A DNA stretch of 36,299 nucleotides from Phycisphaerae bacterium (GTDB lineage: Bacteria; Planctomycetota; Phycisphaerae; UBA1845; JAFGLZ01): NCBI GenBank assembly GCA_016927755.1, contig JAFGLZ010000079.1:1-36299 (forward strand). The letters run 5' to 3'. Every line of letters starts with the position of its first letter. The first letter of the stretch is position 1. This document shows positions 7,365 to 15,769 of the stretch, piece by piece. The notes below the pieces were generated by a model. It did no database searches, was not told the origin of the DNA, and saw only the letters and a list, made by a program, of their open reading frames with translations. The translations under genes and the position numbers were made by a program.

Positions 7365-9457
7365 TCCCTCACCACCCAAAGCTCACACAGCCTCCCCCCC
7401 GGCAGCTCGAACGAGATCCGAGTCCGCGGTCCGCTCACCGCAATCGTCCCCCGCTTCAGAACGGACCCGCCCCCCGCTCCCTTGATCTTCAGCTCGTATC
7501 GATACCCCCCCTTGCCCAGCAGATACAGCTCCGCCGACATGGCCCGAGGCGCGCCGCCGAAGTGCAGCAGCTCGGCCCCGAACCGATCCGTGCCCGATTC
7601 CGTCACCAGCGCCGCGATCTCCCGTGGCGGAGTCAGCCACCGAACCGCGTTCAGCGGCAAGTAACCCGCGTCCCCCGGATCCCCGGTCGCCGTCGAATAG
7701 AGCAGCGAGGTCTTCGGCGTCCGTATCGACGTGACCGGCTGGTCCGGATACATGTAGTCCCCGTTGAACAGCACGGGGAAACGCAGAACACGATCGGTCC
7801 AGCGAACCTCGCTCGTGTACGCCGGGAAGTTCACCCGCAACGCCTCCGCGTTTTCCCGCAGCGCCTTGACGAGCTTCTTGCGACCGCCGCCCATCCGAAG
7901 AGACAAATAGGGCGAGCGCTCCTTGGTCAGCAGCTCGTCGAACGACTGGTCACCCGTGAGCAGCCTGTACTTGGCCAGAGCGCTCGTCAGCAGCCCCAGC
8001 CTCGCCGCGCACCACATCTCCGTGCCCGCTGCCGGGTCCTTCTTGGGAGGCGCCTGAAGATACCTCAGACGAATCGCCGCCATCGACCGGATCGGCGCAA
8101 GGTACCGCTCCTCGCCCGTCACGTGATACGTCAGCAACAACGTGTGCACCATCCCGCTCATCGAGCTGGGCCACAGATAGAGCGTGTACTCGCCGTGATT
8201 CCGGGGGTCCCACCAGTCCTTGCCGAGACCGCCGATACCCCCGTCGGGCCAGTGGATCGCGCTCGGAATGATCCCGGCCGGCTTCCCACGCTCCGATCGA
8301 GCCGCCGCATCCACCCACGTCTTCATCCAATCGGAGAACAGACCCGTCAACCGTGCGTCGCGCGTCCGCTGCCAATAGAGCAGCGTCGGCTGAACCGTCC
8401 TCGGGTGATACACGGTGTCGCACGCCCGCCGCGGATTCTCGTCCACCCTCGTCGCGGTAAAGTACGTGCTCTTGAACTGCGTGAAGCCGCGCTCGTTCCT
8501 GCCCGTCCACAGCGTCTCCATCAACTCGGCCAGACGAAGGGCCCGCTTCTTCCATTCCTCATTGTCCGGGTCAATGTGCATCATGGGCGTCAGGGCGTCC
8601 GCCGAGTCCTCCGCCGTGTGCTCCACGTCGGACATGTGCGTCGTATACCCGAGCTTCATGTGCGGCTGATTCATCAACGCCTCGGAGAACCTCGCCTGGG
8701 CCTTGCAGATCTTCGGACTGTCGAAGCCGATGAGCGACGGCACCCAGAGTCGCCACATCTCGCAGTCATCCCCCCAGCCGCCGCCGTACTGCCCGTCGGG
8801 CTGCTGGCGATGATCGATCCACCACTCGATCACGTCCGTGAGTCGCTCCAGCCCCTCGCGCTGATACACCGCCCACTCAGGCGCGCCCGGCAATCCTGTG
8901 TACTCCTTCTCCGGCGGAATCGCCTCGCCCAGGTACATCCTGGCGATGCGGTTCTTCGGAAATGCCTTGACGTACTCCTGGAAGAAACCTCGCGCCTTAT
9001 CCAGATAGGCCCGGCGCTGATCCCGCTGATTGATGATGCCCCCCGATTCCAACGTCTCCCAGGTCAGCATTCGAGCCCGATAGAGAAAGGTCAGCGGGTA
9101 GAGCGGCGAGTCTTCTGGGATCTTGAAGTCGTAGTCCTTCTTCTGCTGAACCTGCCTGCCGAAGTAGCACAGGTCCTTCGTGTGGACGTAACGATGAAGC
9201 TCGGGAATCAGCTTGTCGAGCTCGGCCTTGAGCGATTCGCTCACGCCCGGATGCACCCGGAGTTCCCCAAGCAGCTTCAGCCGAACCTCGTCCTCATCGG
9301 CGTTCCCCGCCTGCTGGATGACCTCCCTGACCGCCTCCGGAACGTCGGCCGAAACGCGCACCGAAACGCTCGCAAGCAACGCCAAGCTCAACATGGAGAC
9401 CCACGCCGGAAGGAAAGGCCCTAACCCGCTACGCAAACCCGCCTGCCTCAGTGTCAC
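7361..9457 (-). CDS. Secreted protein of unknown function, alpha/alpha-toroid-like
   Basis: The 698-residue protein starts with a GTG codon at 9457, seven bases after GGAGGA (9465-9470). It has a signal peptide ending near VRVSA/DVP. The body is rich in Trp, Tyr and helical segments (QPDGQYGGGWGDDCEMWR, DTVYHPRTVQPTLLYW, WDPRNHGEYTLYLWPSSMSGM), as in (alpha/alpha)6 barrel glycosidases and polysaccharide lyases. The last 130 residues look like beta structure. I recognise no named family. It is the first gene of a two-gene operon with the GH20 enzyme, so it probably acts on the same glycan outside the cytoplasm. The alternative ATG at 9631 would add 58 Gly/Arg-rich residues and bury the signal peptide, so I reject it. 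Confidence 0.75.
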   Translation of the reverse strand: MTLRQAGLRSGLGPFLPAWVSMLSLALLASVSVRVSADVPEAVREVIQQAGNADEDEVRLKLLGELRVHPGVSESLKAELDKLIPELHRYVHTKDLCYFGRQVQQKKDYDFKIPEDSPLYPLTFLYRARMLTWETLESGGIINQRDQRRAYLDKARGFFQEYVKAFPKNRIARMYLGEAIPPEKEYTGLPGAPEWAVYQREGLERLTDVIEWWIDHRQQPDGQYGGGWGDDCEMWRLWVPSLIGFDSPKICKAQARFSEALMNQPHMKLGYTTHMSDVEHTAEDSADALTPMMHIDPDNEEWKKRALRLAELMETLWTGRNERGFTQFKSTYFTATRVDENPRRACDTVYHPRTVQPTLLYWQRTRDARLTGLFSDWMKTWVDAAARSERGKPAGIIPSAIHWPDGGIGGLGKDWWDPRNHGEYTLYLWPSSMSGMVHTLLLTYHVTGEERYLAPIRSMAAIRLRYLQAPPKKDPAAGTEMWCAARLGLLTSALAKYRLLTGDQSFDELLTKERSPYLSLRMGGGRKKLVKALRENAEALRVNFPAYTSEVRWTDRVLRFPVLFNGDYMYPDQPVTSIRTPKTSLLYSTATGDPGDAGYLPLNAVRWLTPPREIAALVTESGTDRFGAELLHFGGAPRAMSAELYLLGKGGYRYELKIKGAGGGSVLKRGTIAVSGPRTRISFELPGGRLCELWVVRE

Positions 9458-9464
9458 GATCCGC

Positions 9465-9470
9465 TCCTCC
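9465..9470 (-). promoter_or_regulatory. Ribosome binding site GGAGGA fixing the GTG start at 9457
   Basis: GGAGGA on the minus strand stands seven bases before a GTG that begins a typical signal peptide. It decides the start against an upstream ATG. Confidence 0.75.
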
Positions 9471-9561
9471 ACCAATCCCCCGCCTCGGACGTCCCACACC
9501 GAACCCCCTCGCAACTCGCCGCCCCGGTCCGAACCCCATGGGTCTCCGGCGGCCCGCACGT

Positions 9562-9567
9562 TATAAT
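9562..9567 (+). promoter_or_regulatory. Perfect -10 element TATAAT
   Basis: TATAAT occurs 17 bases before the ATG of the membrane protein gene at 9584. The matching -35 position (TGGGTC, 9539-9544) is weak. The short leader that results leaves little room for a ribosome binding site. Confidence 0.45.
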
Positions 9568-9583
9568 GCCGCCCGGTCGAGCC

Positions 9584-10003
9584 ATGACAGACGAACCCTC
9601 TAACCCGCCAAAACCCGCGCCGCCGGAACAAGGCGCCCCCGAGCCCTCGTCCTGGATGGCGCCCATGCGCTATCCCAACATCTACGTCTGGTACGTCCTG
9701 CTCTCGGCTCTCGACATCATGCTGACGGCCCTGATCATGGCCGCCGGCGGGTCTGAGATCAACTCCGTGGCCGATCGAATCATGGGCTTTTGGGGGCTGC
9801 CCGGACTAACGGCCTTCAAGTTCGCCGTGGTCATCCTCGTCGTGTCGATCTGCGAGATCGTCGGACGAAAGAACGACCGCACAGGCCGGCGCCTCGCCGA
9901 GTGGGCCGTCGCCATCACCGCCATCCCCGTGGTCGTCTCTCTCGTCCAGTTGCTCGTGCTCGTACACCATTACGGAGTCGATCAGCCGCTCCCGGGGGAA
10001 TGA
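9584..10003 (+). CDS. DUF5658-like small membrane protein
   Basis: The protein has 139 residues. A Pro-rich cytoplasmic N-terminus (about 25 residues) is followed by three hydrophobic segments: YVWYVLLSALDIMLTALIMAAGG, GLPGLTAFKFAVVILVVSICEIVG and WAVAITAIPVVVSLVQLLVLV. The order LDIxLT..I...GG.E.N.VAD is what I know from the DUF5658 family, whose role is unknown. The ATG at 9584 has no clear ribosome binding site. An ATG at 9566 lies inside the TATAAT box and is unlikely. It ends 66 bases before the large GH20 fusion gene and could be co-transcribed. Confidence 0.7.
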   Translation: MTDEPSNPPKPAPPEQGAPEPSSWMAPMRYPNIYVWYVLLSALDIMLTALIMAAGGSEINSVADRIMGFWGLPGLTAFKFAVVILVVSICEIVGRKNDRTGRRLAEWAVAITAIPVVVSLVQLLVLVHHYGVDQPLPGE

Positions 10004-10057
10004 CGCCATCACATGAACGTCAGGAGGACTCGGGCCTCGCCGTCACCGGCCCGGTGC

Positions 10058-10064
10058 AAGGAGA
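10058..10064 (+). promoter_or_regulatory. Ribosome binding site AAGGAGA
   Basis: AAGGAGA ends five bases before the ATG at 10070 and fixes the start of the large fusion protein directly in front of its signal peptide. Confidence 0.8.
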
Positions 10065-10069
10065 ACATC

Positions 10070-13000
10070 ATGAGGAAGACGCCGTTCGTTCCCGCCGTCG
10101 CGATAGCCTGCTGCCTTGCACTGCCCCGGCCATCCCTCTGCGAATCCAATCCCCCCCAATGGCGAGGCGTTCACGTCATGGCCTGGGGACCCGCCGGCGG
10201 GCCCAAGGCGATCCCACCGCTCAAACGCGCCATCAAGGAAGTGCTCGTCCCCCTCGGCGTCAACGTGATCGTCTACGAGGTCGACTACAACTTCGCCTTC
10301 GACTCCCACCCCGAGCTCCGCTATCCCGACGTCATCACGAAACCGCAGGCCCGCGACCTGGCGACGTTCTGCCGTGAGCACTCGATCCGCCTCATCCCCC
10401 AGTTCAACTGCCTGGGACACCAGTCATGGGCGCGCCAAGACGTCGTCTTCCCACTGATGGTCAAGTACCCGGAGTTGGAGGAGGTCCCCGACCTCCCCCA
10501 AGCCCGTGCCAAAAAGACGCTCAAGAGCTGGTGCCCCCTCCACCCGAAGATCAACGAAATCGTCTTCCCGCTGATCGACGAAATCGCCGACGCCTTCCAG
10601 GCCGACGCCTTCCACGTCGGCATGGACGAAGTCCTCGTCATCGCCAGCAACAAGTGCCCGCGGTGCCGGGGCAAGGACCCCGCCGAGCTCTTCGCAAAGG
10701 CCGTCAGCGATCTGCATCGACATATCGTCAAGGAGAAAGGCCTGACGATGCTGATGTGGGGCGATCGCCTCCTCGACGCCGGCAAGAAGAGCATGGGCAA
10801 CGGATGGGAGGCCAGCAACCTCGGAACCGCCCGCGCCATCGACCTCGTCCCCAAGGACATCATCATCTGCGATTGGCATTACAGCCTGCAGGACGACTAT
10901 CCCTCGGTCCGCCACTTTCAGCAGAAGGGCTTCCGTGTCCTGACCTCGAGTTGGAAGAACGCCAAGGCCGCCGAAGCGTTGATCGATTCCGCCGCCCGGT
11001 CCACGTCCGGCCGCTGGCTCGGACACCTCTGCACCTCCTGGGTGCTCACCCCCGGCACGTTCGCCGAAGCGCTCTTGGGCGAGGGCGACCCCGCCAAGAT
11101 CAAGGACCGCGCCGCCCCCGCCGCCGCCGCCGTCAAGGCATGCATGAAAAAGCTGTCCGAGAATGCCGATCCCATGACGCACCGGTACGCCGGCAAGGAG
11201 GCCACGACCCGGGACGATCTCCAGCCCTACACCGGCAAGAACGCCTGGAAAGCCGTCGTCGGTGACCATCGACAGAGCGCCTACCGCCTCAACTACGACC
11301 AGCTCCACGCCAACTACGGCGACGCCGTCGAGTTCCAGCTCCGCGCCCAACAGGTCATCCTCTGCCCCCAAACCGCCGAGTTCCTCTACACGCGGTTCAC
11401 GCCCACGACCGTGCGATATCGGAAAGGCGCCCGGCCCGAGCTGGAGAACGTCGTCGCCAAAGCTACCGCCGGATGCGCAACCGACAAGGACAAGGCCCTG
11501 GCCCTGATGCGCTACTGCCGAGACCTCTACGACGAGAAGTGGTACACGAGCGAGTTCAAGAACTACGTCTATGGCGGCACCGAGGAGCAGCTCATCGCCA
11601 AGGGCGAAATCCTCTGCGAATGCCTCGGACGCCTGCTCGTCGCGCTCTGCGAGGTCGCAGGACTCCCCGGGCGCATCGTCATGCACGATATCGGCGGCCA
11701 CATCGCCGCCGAAATCCTCGTAGCCGGAAAGTGGGCCTACATCGACCCCCGATGCGGCATCTACTTCCTCCTGCCCGACGGAAGCCTCGCCTCCCTCTGG
11801 GACCTCTGGCACGACCCGGAACTCATCGATCGGCAATCCGACGCCGTCAAGGCCGACGCCGCCCGCTGGTGGACCTGGCGCGAGCGCGCCTACAAGTGCA
11901 AAACCCGCTACTTCCACCCGAACGAGATCAACGGGTTCCAGAACTACAGCCTCGCCGACGCCGACAAGTACTCCTACGCCCAACGACCCGCCAAACAGGC
12001 CGCCGACGCCGGATTGTGGGAGATCAACAAGGAGTACCTCGCCGAGATCTTCACGGTCTTCGGCCTGGCCGGCGATGGACTCCGCCGCGACTGGCGCCAC
12101 AATCAGCTCCGACGAATCCCCATCGCCTACCGCCACGACGGATTCAGCCTCTTCTTCAACCCCAAACCCCCGATGACGCGCGAGTTCCTCCAGCAGCGCT
12201 ACGTCGACCCCTTCAAGAACACCAACGCGACCATCCTCGTCTGGGGCCTCGGACCCGGAAGCGTCTTCTGCTACGACACGAAGATCGGCCAGGTCTTCGG
12301 CGCCCCCCTCAACGACCAGCAGTGGAAGCTCATGCGCGAAGGCGACCGAAACGTCTTCGAAAACGTCACCGGACTCATCAAGGCGGGCGATTGCCCCCTG
12401 AAGGTCGCCGTCCGCCGCGGACACGAGCTGGGGCTAAAGGTCCTCGCGCGGCTCGAGATGAACCACGAATACGGCCCCGCCAAGGACGACAACTGGCTGT
12501 GGGTCGGACTCGTGGGAGATCTCAACAAGCAACATCCGGAGTACCGCATCCCCGGCCGCGTCCTCCTCGATTTCAAGCACAAACCCGTTCGCGACTTCAA
12601 GCTCGCCATCCTCCGCGAGGCCGTCGAGGCCGGCGCCGACGGCGTCTCGCTCGACTTCGCCGTCTACCCCCCCTTCTTCGAGAAGCCCGACCAGGCGACC
12701 ATGACACAGTTCGTCCGCGACCTCCGGGCCGCCCTCGACGACGTCGGACGCCGCCAGAACCGCCCGATCGAAATCATGGCCCGACTGCCCCACCGCGGCT
12801 CGCCCGAGCTCGGCCTCGACTGGAAGACGTGGATGATCGAACGCCTCATCGACATCATCGTCCCCACGCACTACCGCCCGAACGAGGTATTCGACGTCGA
12901 CGTCGACGAGTTCATCTCCATGCGAAACAAGACCGGCGTCAAAGTCTTCCCCACCGTCTGGCAGGCCCTCGGCTTCGTCACGACCGACCCACAGCCCGGC

Positions 13001-13660
13001 GACAAGGCCAAGGGAATCCGCCGCTACGACAAGCCCAAGACCAAGGAGATCTACTTCGCCCAGGCAATGCTCTTTCACCGCGCCGACGCCGACGGACTCC
13101 AGCTCGGCTTCTCGCAGGACCAGTGGGTCACCCACCCATGGCTCAACGATCTGGCCGACCCCGCAAAGGTCGAGTTCGCCGACAAGCAGTACATGGTCGA
13201 CCCCAAGCCACACTGTCCGGTGACCTTCGACCTGCCGACGACGCCCCCCTACCGCGCCGAAAAGACCGTCTCGCTCAGGATCGGAGACGACGTCGCAAAG
13301 GCCAAACGCCAGGGACATGAGGTCAAAGCCAAGATCATCATCTACGCCCGACCGCTCCAAGAGGGCGAGCGGCTCGCCTTCCACGTCAACGGCCACGACC
13401 CCGTCGAAATCCGAGGCCAATCACCCCCCCCGACATCCGCCCAAGTAGCCGTCAACGTCCACAGAACCCGGCACGGCGACTTCCTCTTCGACAAGGACTG
13501 GTGGAAGCGGGGCATGAGCCAAACCCCGATCGAGGCCGACTGGCTGCGGCTGGGCACGAATGAGATCCGACTCGTCTACACCGCCCCGACCAAGGATGTC
13601 GCGCCCCCCCTCAGCATCACCTGGATCGACCTCGTTCTCGATTTTGAGCGGGCGCCATGA
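10070..13660 (+). CDS. Giant secreted GH20-like / transglutaminase-like / glycosidase-like fusion protein
   Basis: The product has 1196 residues and a signal peptide (residues 1-24). Residues 31-345 form a GH20-type TIM barrel with HVGMDE (D186, E187) and a CPRC pair at 196-199. Residues 410-570 match a transglutaminase-like core. C516 lies 15 residues before GLPGR, H544 is in GGHIAAE, and D559 is in KWAYIDP, so the triad is complete. Residues 684-1045 look like a second barrel of the GHL10 or GH13-like kind, with GADGVSLDF (D862) as a possible catalytic strand. The last 130 residues are beta-rich and may bind carbohydrate. It may cleave amino-sugar glycans while acting on attached peptide or amide bonds, for example in glycoprotein or peptidoglycan debris. 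The individual folds are known; the combination and joint role are inference. Confidence 0.85.
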   Translation: MRKTPFVPAVAIACCLALPRPSLCESNPPQWRGVHVMAWGPAGGPKAIPPLKRAIKEVLVPLGVNVIVYEVDYNFAFDSHPELRYPDVITKPQARDLATFCREHSIRLIPQFNCLGHQSWARQDVVFPLMVKYPELEEVPDLPQARAKKTLKSWCPLHPKINEIVFPLIDEIADAFQADAFHVGMDEVLVIASNKCPRCRGKDPAELFAKAVSDLHRHIVKEKGLTMLMWGDRLLDAGKKSMGNGWEASNLGTARAIDLVPKDIIICDWHYSLQDDYPSVRHFQQKGFRVLTSSWKNAKAAEALIDSAARSTSGRWLGHLCTSWVLTPGTFAEALLGEGDPAKIKDRAAPAAAAVKACMKKLSENADPMTHRYAGKEATTRDDLQPYTGKNAWKAVVGDHRQSAYRLNYDQLHANYGDAVEFQLRAQQVILCPQTAEFLYTRFTPTTVRYRKGARPELENVVAKATAGCATDKDKALALMRYCRDLYDEKWYTSEFKNYVYGGTEEQLIAKGEILCECLGRLLVALCEVAGLPGRIVMHDIGGHIAAEILVAGKWAYIDPRCGIYFLLPDGSLASLWDLWHDPELIDRQSDAVKADAARWWTWRERAYKCKTRYFHPNEINGFQNYSLADADKYSYAQRPAKQAADAGLWEINKEYLAEIFTVFGLAGDGLRRDWRHNQLRRIPIAYRHDGFSLFFNPKPPMTREFLQQRYVDPFKNTNATILVWGLGPGSVFCYDTKIGQVFGAPLNDQQWKLMREGDRNVFENVTGLIKAGDCPLKVAVRRGHELGLKVLARLEMNHEYGPAKDDNWLWVGLVGDLNKQHPEYRIPGRVLLDFKHKPVRDFKLAILREAVEAGADGVSLDFAVYPPFFEKPDQATMTQFVRDLRAALDDVGRRQNRPIEIMARLPHRGSPELGLDWKTWMIERLIDIIVPTHYRPNEVFDVDVDEFISMRNKTGVKVFPTVWQALGFVTTDPQPGDKAKGIRRYDKPKTKEIYFAQAMLFHRADADGLQLGFSQDQWVTHPWLNDLADPAKVEFADKQYMVDPKPHCPVTFDLPTTPPYRAEKTVSLRIGDDVAKAKRQGHEVKAKIIIYARPLQEGERLAFHVNGHDPVEIRGQSPPPTSAQVAVNVHRTRHGDFLFDKDWWKRGMSQTPIEADWLRLGTNEIRLVYTAPTKDVAPPLSITWIDLVLDFERAP

Positions 13661-13683
13661 TGGGAAGGATCGACCCGTCAAGC

Positions 13684-13689
13684 TATGAT
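13684..13689 (+). promoter_or_regulatory. Possible -10 element TATGAT
   Basis: TATGAT sits in the motif gctatgat, about 100 bases before the first YhhN-family gene. The -35 position is weak (TGGGAA, 13661-13666). The same gctatNat motif precedes galM and rsmG. Confidence 0.35.
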
Positions 13690-13792
13690 GAGTGTTCTCG
13701 GGGAAGCGACATCTTCTGGCCATGGCGCCAGAACCGCTCCCGGCGTCCGAGCTAGGCGCGAATCATTTCCCAACACGGGGGGTAGTGAGAAG

Positions 13793-14566
13793 ATGGCGGC
13801 TGAAGGAACGTTTCACGGGCTGCTTGGCGGAAGGGCATCACGAACGGAGGTGCTATGCGCGGCCCTGGTCCTTGCGGTCGCGGTGGGGGCGGCCGGCACG
13901 ATCCTCGTCCGCGGTACCGCCTGGAAGATGCTGAGCCGCCCCTCGATCACGCTCGCCTCGACATCGGTCATTCTGATCGCCCTTGCCGGCGGCGGCCTGC
14001 GGTCGTGGTACGGTCGGCTGGTCACGATCGGTCTGTGCTTCTGTTGGATCGGCGATCACGTACCCGGCCTTGCCATGACGATTGCCGCATTCCTCGTCGG
14101 ACATCTGTGTTTCATCGCCGCGTTCTGGGTGAGAGGCCTTCGCGCCAAAGCCTGTCTCCTCGCGGGGGGGCTCGTTGCGGTTGCCAGCAGCGCCATCTGC
14201 CTGTGGATCATCCCGCACGTTCGGGAGAATCTCCTGGTCCCGGTGCTGGCGTACATTGTCGTGATCTCGGCGATGGTCGTCTTCGCCGGCGGCGCTCGAC
14301 CGGGAAAGGGCCGCCTGATGCTCGCTATCGCCGCCGTCGCCTTCTATGCCTCGGACACGCTCCTGGCGCGATCGATCTTCATCTCGTCGGAAAGTTGGTC
14401 GCCGATCAGCGTCTTCGGGCCGTACTACACGGCCTGCGCTCTGTTCGCTCTGAGCGTGCTGGCGTACCAGCGAGAGCGCGCGGGCCAAGATCGGTCCGCC
14501 TCACTCGACAGGATGGAAGCAGACCAGGCAGCGGGTTGCCCTGTTGGAGGAGGCGCGGAGTACTGA
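13793..14566 (+). CDS. YhhN/TMEM86 family membrane protein (lysoplasmalogenase-like), copy 1
   Basis: The protein has 257 residues and about eight membrane segments. Two blocks typical of the YhhN family are visible. GLCFCWIGDH fits the first (…GDxxL), and AFYASDTLLARSIF fits the second (YxxSDxxLA). Family members include lysoplasmalogenases, which cleave the vinyl-ether bond of lysoplasmalogens, and proteins without known activity. The start at 13793 follows a purine-rich gtgagaag; upstream ATGs at 13685 and 13688 would add a poorly coding tail. A close paralogue follows at 14797. Confidence 0.75.
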   Translation: MAAEGTFHGLLGGRASRTEVLCAALVLAVAVGAAGTILVRGTAWKMLSRPSITLASTSVILIALAGGGLRSWYGRLVTIGLCFCWIGDHVPGLAMTIAAFLVGHLCFIAAFWVRGLRAKACLLAGGLVAVASSAICLWIIPHVRENLLVPVLAYIVVISAMVVFAGGARPGKGRLMLAIAAVAFYASDTLLARSIFISSESWSPISVFGPYYTACALFALSVLAYQRERAGQDRSASLDRMEADQAAGCPVGGGAEY

Positions 14567-14796
14567 TATCCACTGGTGGGATCATCGCCTATTCGGTGAG
14601 CTGGTGGCCGGTCGCGCGTTAACTGATGAATGCCTGAGGGAGGGCGAGGCTCCCGCCGAGCTGAATCCGATTCGCTAGATCGCGGCTCGGCGGGAGCCTC
14701 GCCCTCCCTTTGACATCGCTTCGGCCCATCAGATGACCCGGGACGGAGCACTAGACAGGTTGTCACTCGGCTGATCGGAATGGCAGGACGCCCCGT
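14567..14796. other. Spacer between the YhhN paralogues
   Basis: The stretch has no gene. Its main content is a perfect long inverted repeat, listed separately. Confidence 0.6.
14638..14708. repeat. Perfect 24-bp inverted repeat (large hairpin)
   Basis: The left arm at 14638-14661 begins gggagggcgaggctcccgcc. The right arm at 14685-14708 is its exact complement, separated by a 23-base loop that holds a smaller hairpin (gaat/attc). Neither side has a T-tract, so it is not a typical intrinsic terminator. It resembles REP/BIME-like or MITE-like dispersed hairpins. Only one copy is in the window. Confidence 0.85.
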
Positions 14797-15522
14797 ATGA
14801 GCGCGTCAACACGTCGGTCGCTGATGAGAATGATCCGCGCCTTCCTGGTCTTCCTGATCTGCGCATGCGTGCTTGCGGTCATGATCAGCGTCAGGCTGGG
14901 ACACACGCATCCGCGGGTGCCGCTAACGTTGACGGCATCTGCCTCCTTCCTCCTACTGGCGGTGTGCGGCGGCGGACTTGCGTCACGATACGGACGGCTT
15001 GTCACCACCGGCCTGGCATTCTGCTTTCTGGGTGACTGTCTGGTGCTCCACAGCTTCCAGCTCCTCGTGCTCGCCTTCCTGGTCGCTCAGCCGCTGCTCA
15101 TCGCTGGGCTCCTCGTCCGTGGCGTCGTCGTCAGGAGATGCCTGGCGGCCGGGGCGGTGATGCTGCCCGTCAGCACGGGCATGGGCCTCTACTTCGCCCC
15201 TCACCTGCCCGGGGACGTCAGTCACCTGGTGTACGCATATATCGTGGTCATCACCGTGATGGTCATTCTGGCGATGGGATCCCGAAACGGCGCCGCTCGA
15301 TGGTATATCGTACCGGCGGGGATTAGCTTCTACGTCTCCGACGCGATGCTGGCGAGAGACCTCTTCGTCACGCCGGGCCACTTCCATGGCGCGTCCATCT
15401 ACCCGCTCTACTACGCCGCATGCGTCCTGCTGGCCCTCAGCGTCTCGGCAAACGCATTCAGCGCCTTGTCCAGGAAGCCTTATGCGGAGAAGATGATCGA
15501 CAAGCTCCCGACGGGAGATTGA
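14797..15522 (+). CDS. YhhN/TMEM86 family membrane protein (lysoplasmalogenase-like), copy 2
   Basis: The 241-residue membrane protein has the same blocks as its neighbour. GLAFCFLGDCLVL corresponds to the first block and SFYVSDAMLARDLF to the second. RYGRLVTTGL and YIVVITVMVILAMGSR also align with copy 1 (WYGRLVTIGL, YIVVISAMVVFAGGAR), which shows a tandem duplication. Copy 1 has WIGDH where copy 2 has FLGDC. The start may be 14797, after AGGACG, or the ATG 27 bases later (MRMIRAF). Membrane location is clear; enzymatic activity on lysoplasmalogens is unproven. Confidence 0.75.
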   Translation: MSASTRRSLMRMIRAFLVFLICACVLAVMISVRLGHTHPRVPLTLTASASFLLLAVCGGGLASRYGRLVTTGLAFCFLGDCLVLHSFQLLVLAFLVAQPLLIAGLLVRGVVVRRCLAAGAVMLPVSTGMGLYFAPHLPGDVSHLVYAYIVVITVMVILAMGSRNGAARWYIVPAGISFYVSDAMLARDLFVTPGHFHGASIYPLYYAACVLLALSVSANAFSALSRKPYAEKMIDKLPTGD

Positions 15523-15690
15523 TCGTTGATCGGTCTGGCTGGATCAACTGCACAAGGTGGGGTCGAGATTCATGAATCCGAGCGACCTTCACGGAAAAGA
15601 AATCGCGTTGTTTCTGCTTCGCGAGAAAGACGATGGACAGCAAGACAGTGCGATCCTGAAGGGAACCTAGAGCCGGACCCAACCATTTGC

Positions 15691-15696
15691 TATCAT
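15691..15696 (+). promoter_or_regulatory. Possible -10 element TATCAT before the epimerase gene
   Basis: TATCAT in the context gctatcatc lies 74 bases before the galM-type start. The -35 position is weak. Confidence 0.35.
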
Positions 15697-15769
15697 CGCC
15701 ACCCAGCGGGTGGATCCGAAGGATCACATCCGCCTCACTCGAGTCAGCGGCCCCGAGGAGGCACCGACA

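Noticed and set aside
7334..9424. A 696-codon open frame on the plus strand opposite the toroid-like gene
   Set aside because: It is an Arg/Pro/His-rich translation typical of the antisense of a GC-rich gene. The minus strand has the signal peptide and ribosome binding site.
10424..12424. A 666-codon open frame on the minus strand inside the large fusion gene
   Set aside because: It mirrors the high G/C third positions of the plus-strand gene. The protein is Gly/Val/Glu/Asp-rich without motifs or a ribosome binding site, and the plus strand has clear domains and a signal peptide.
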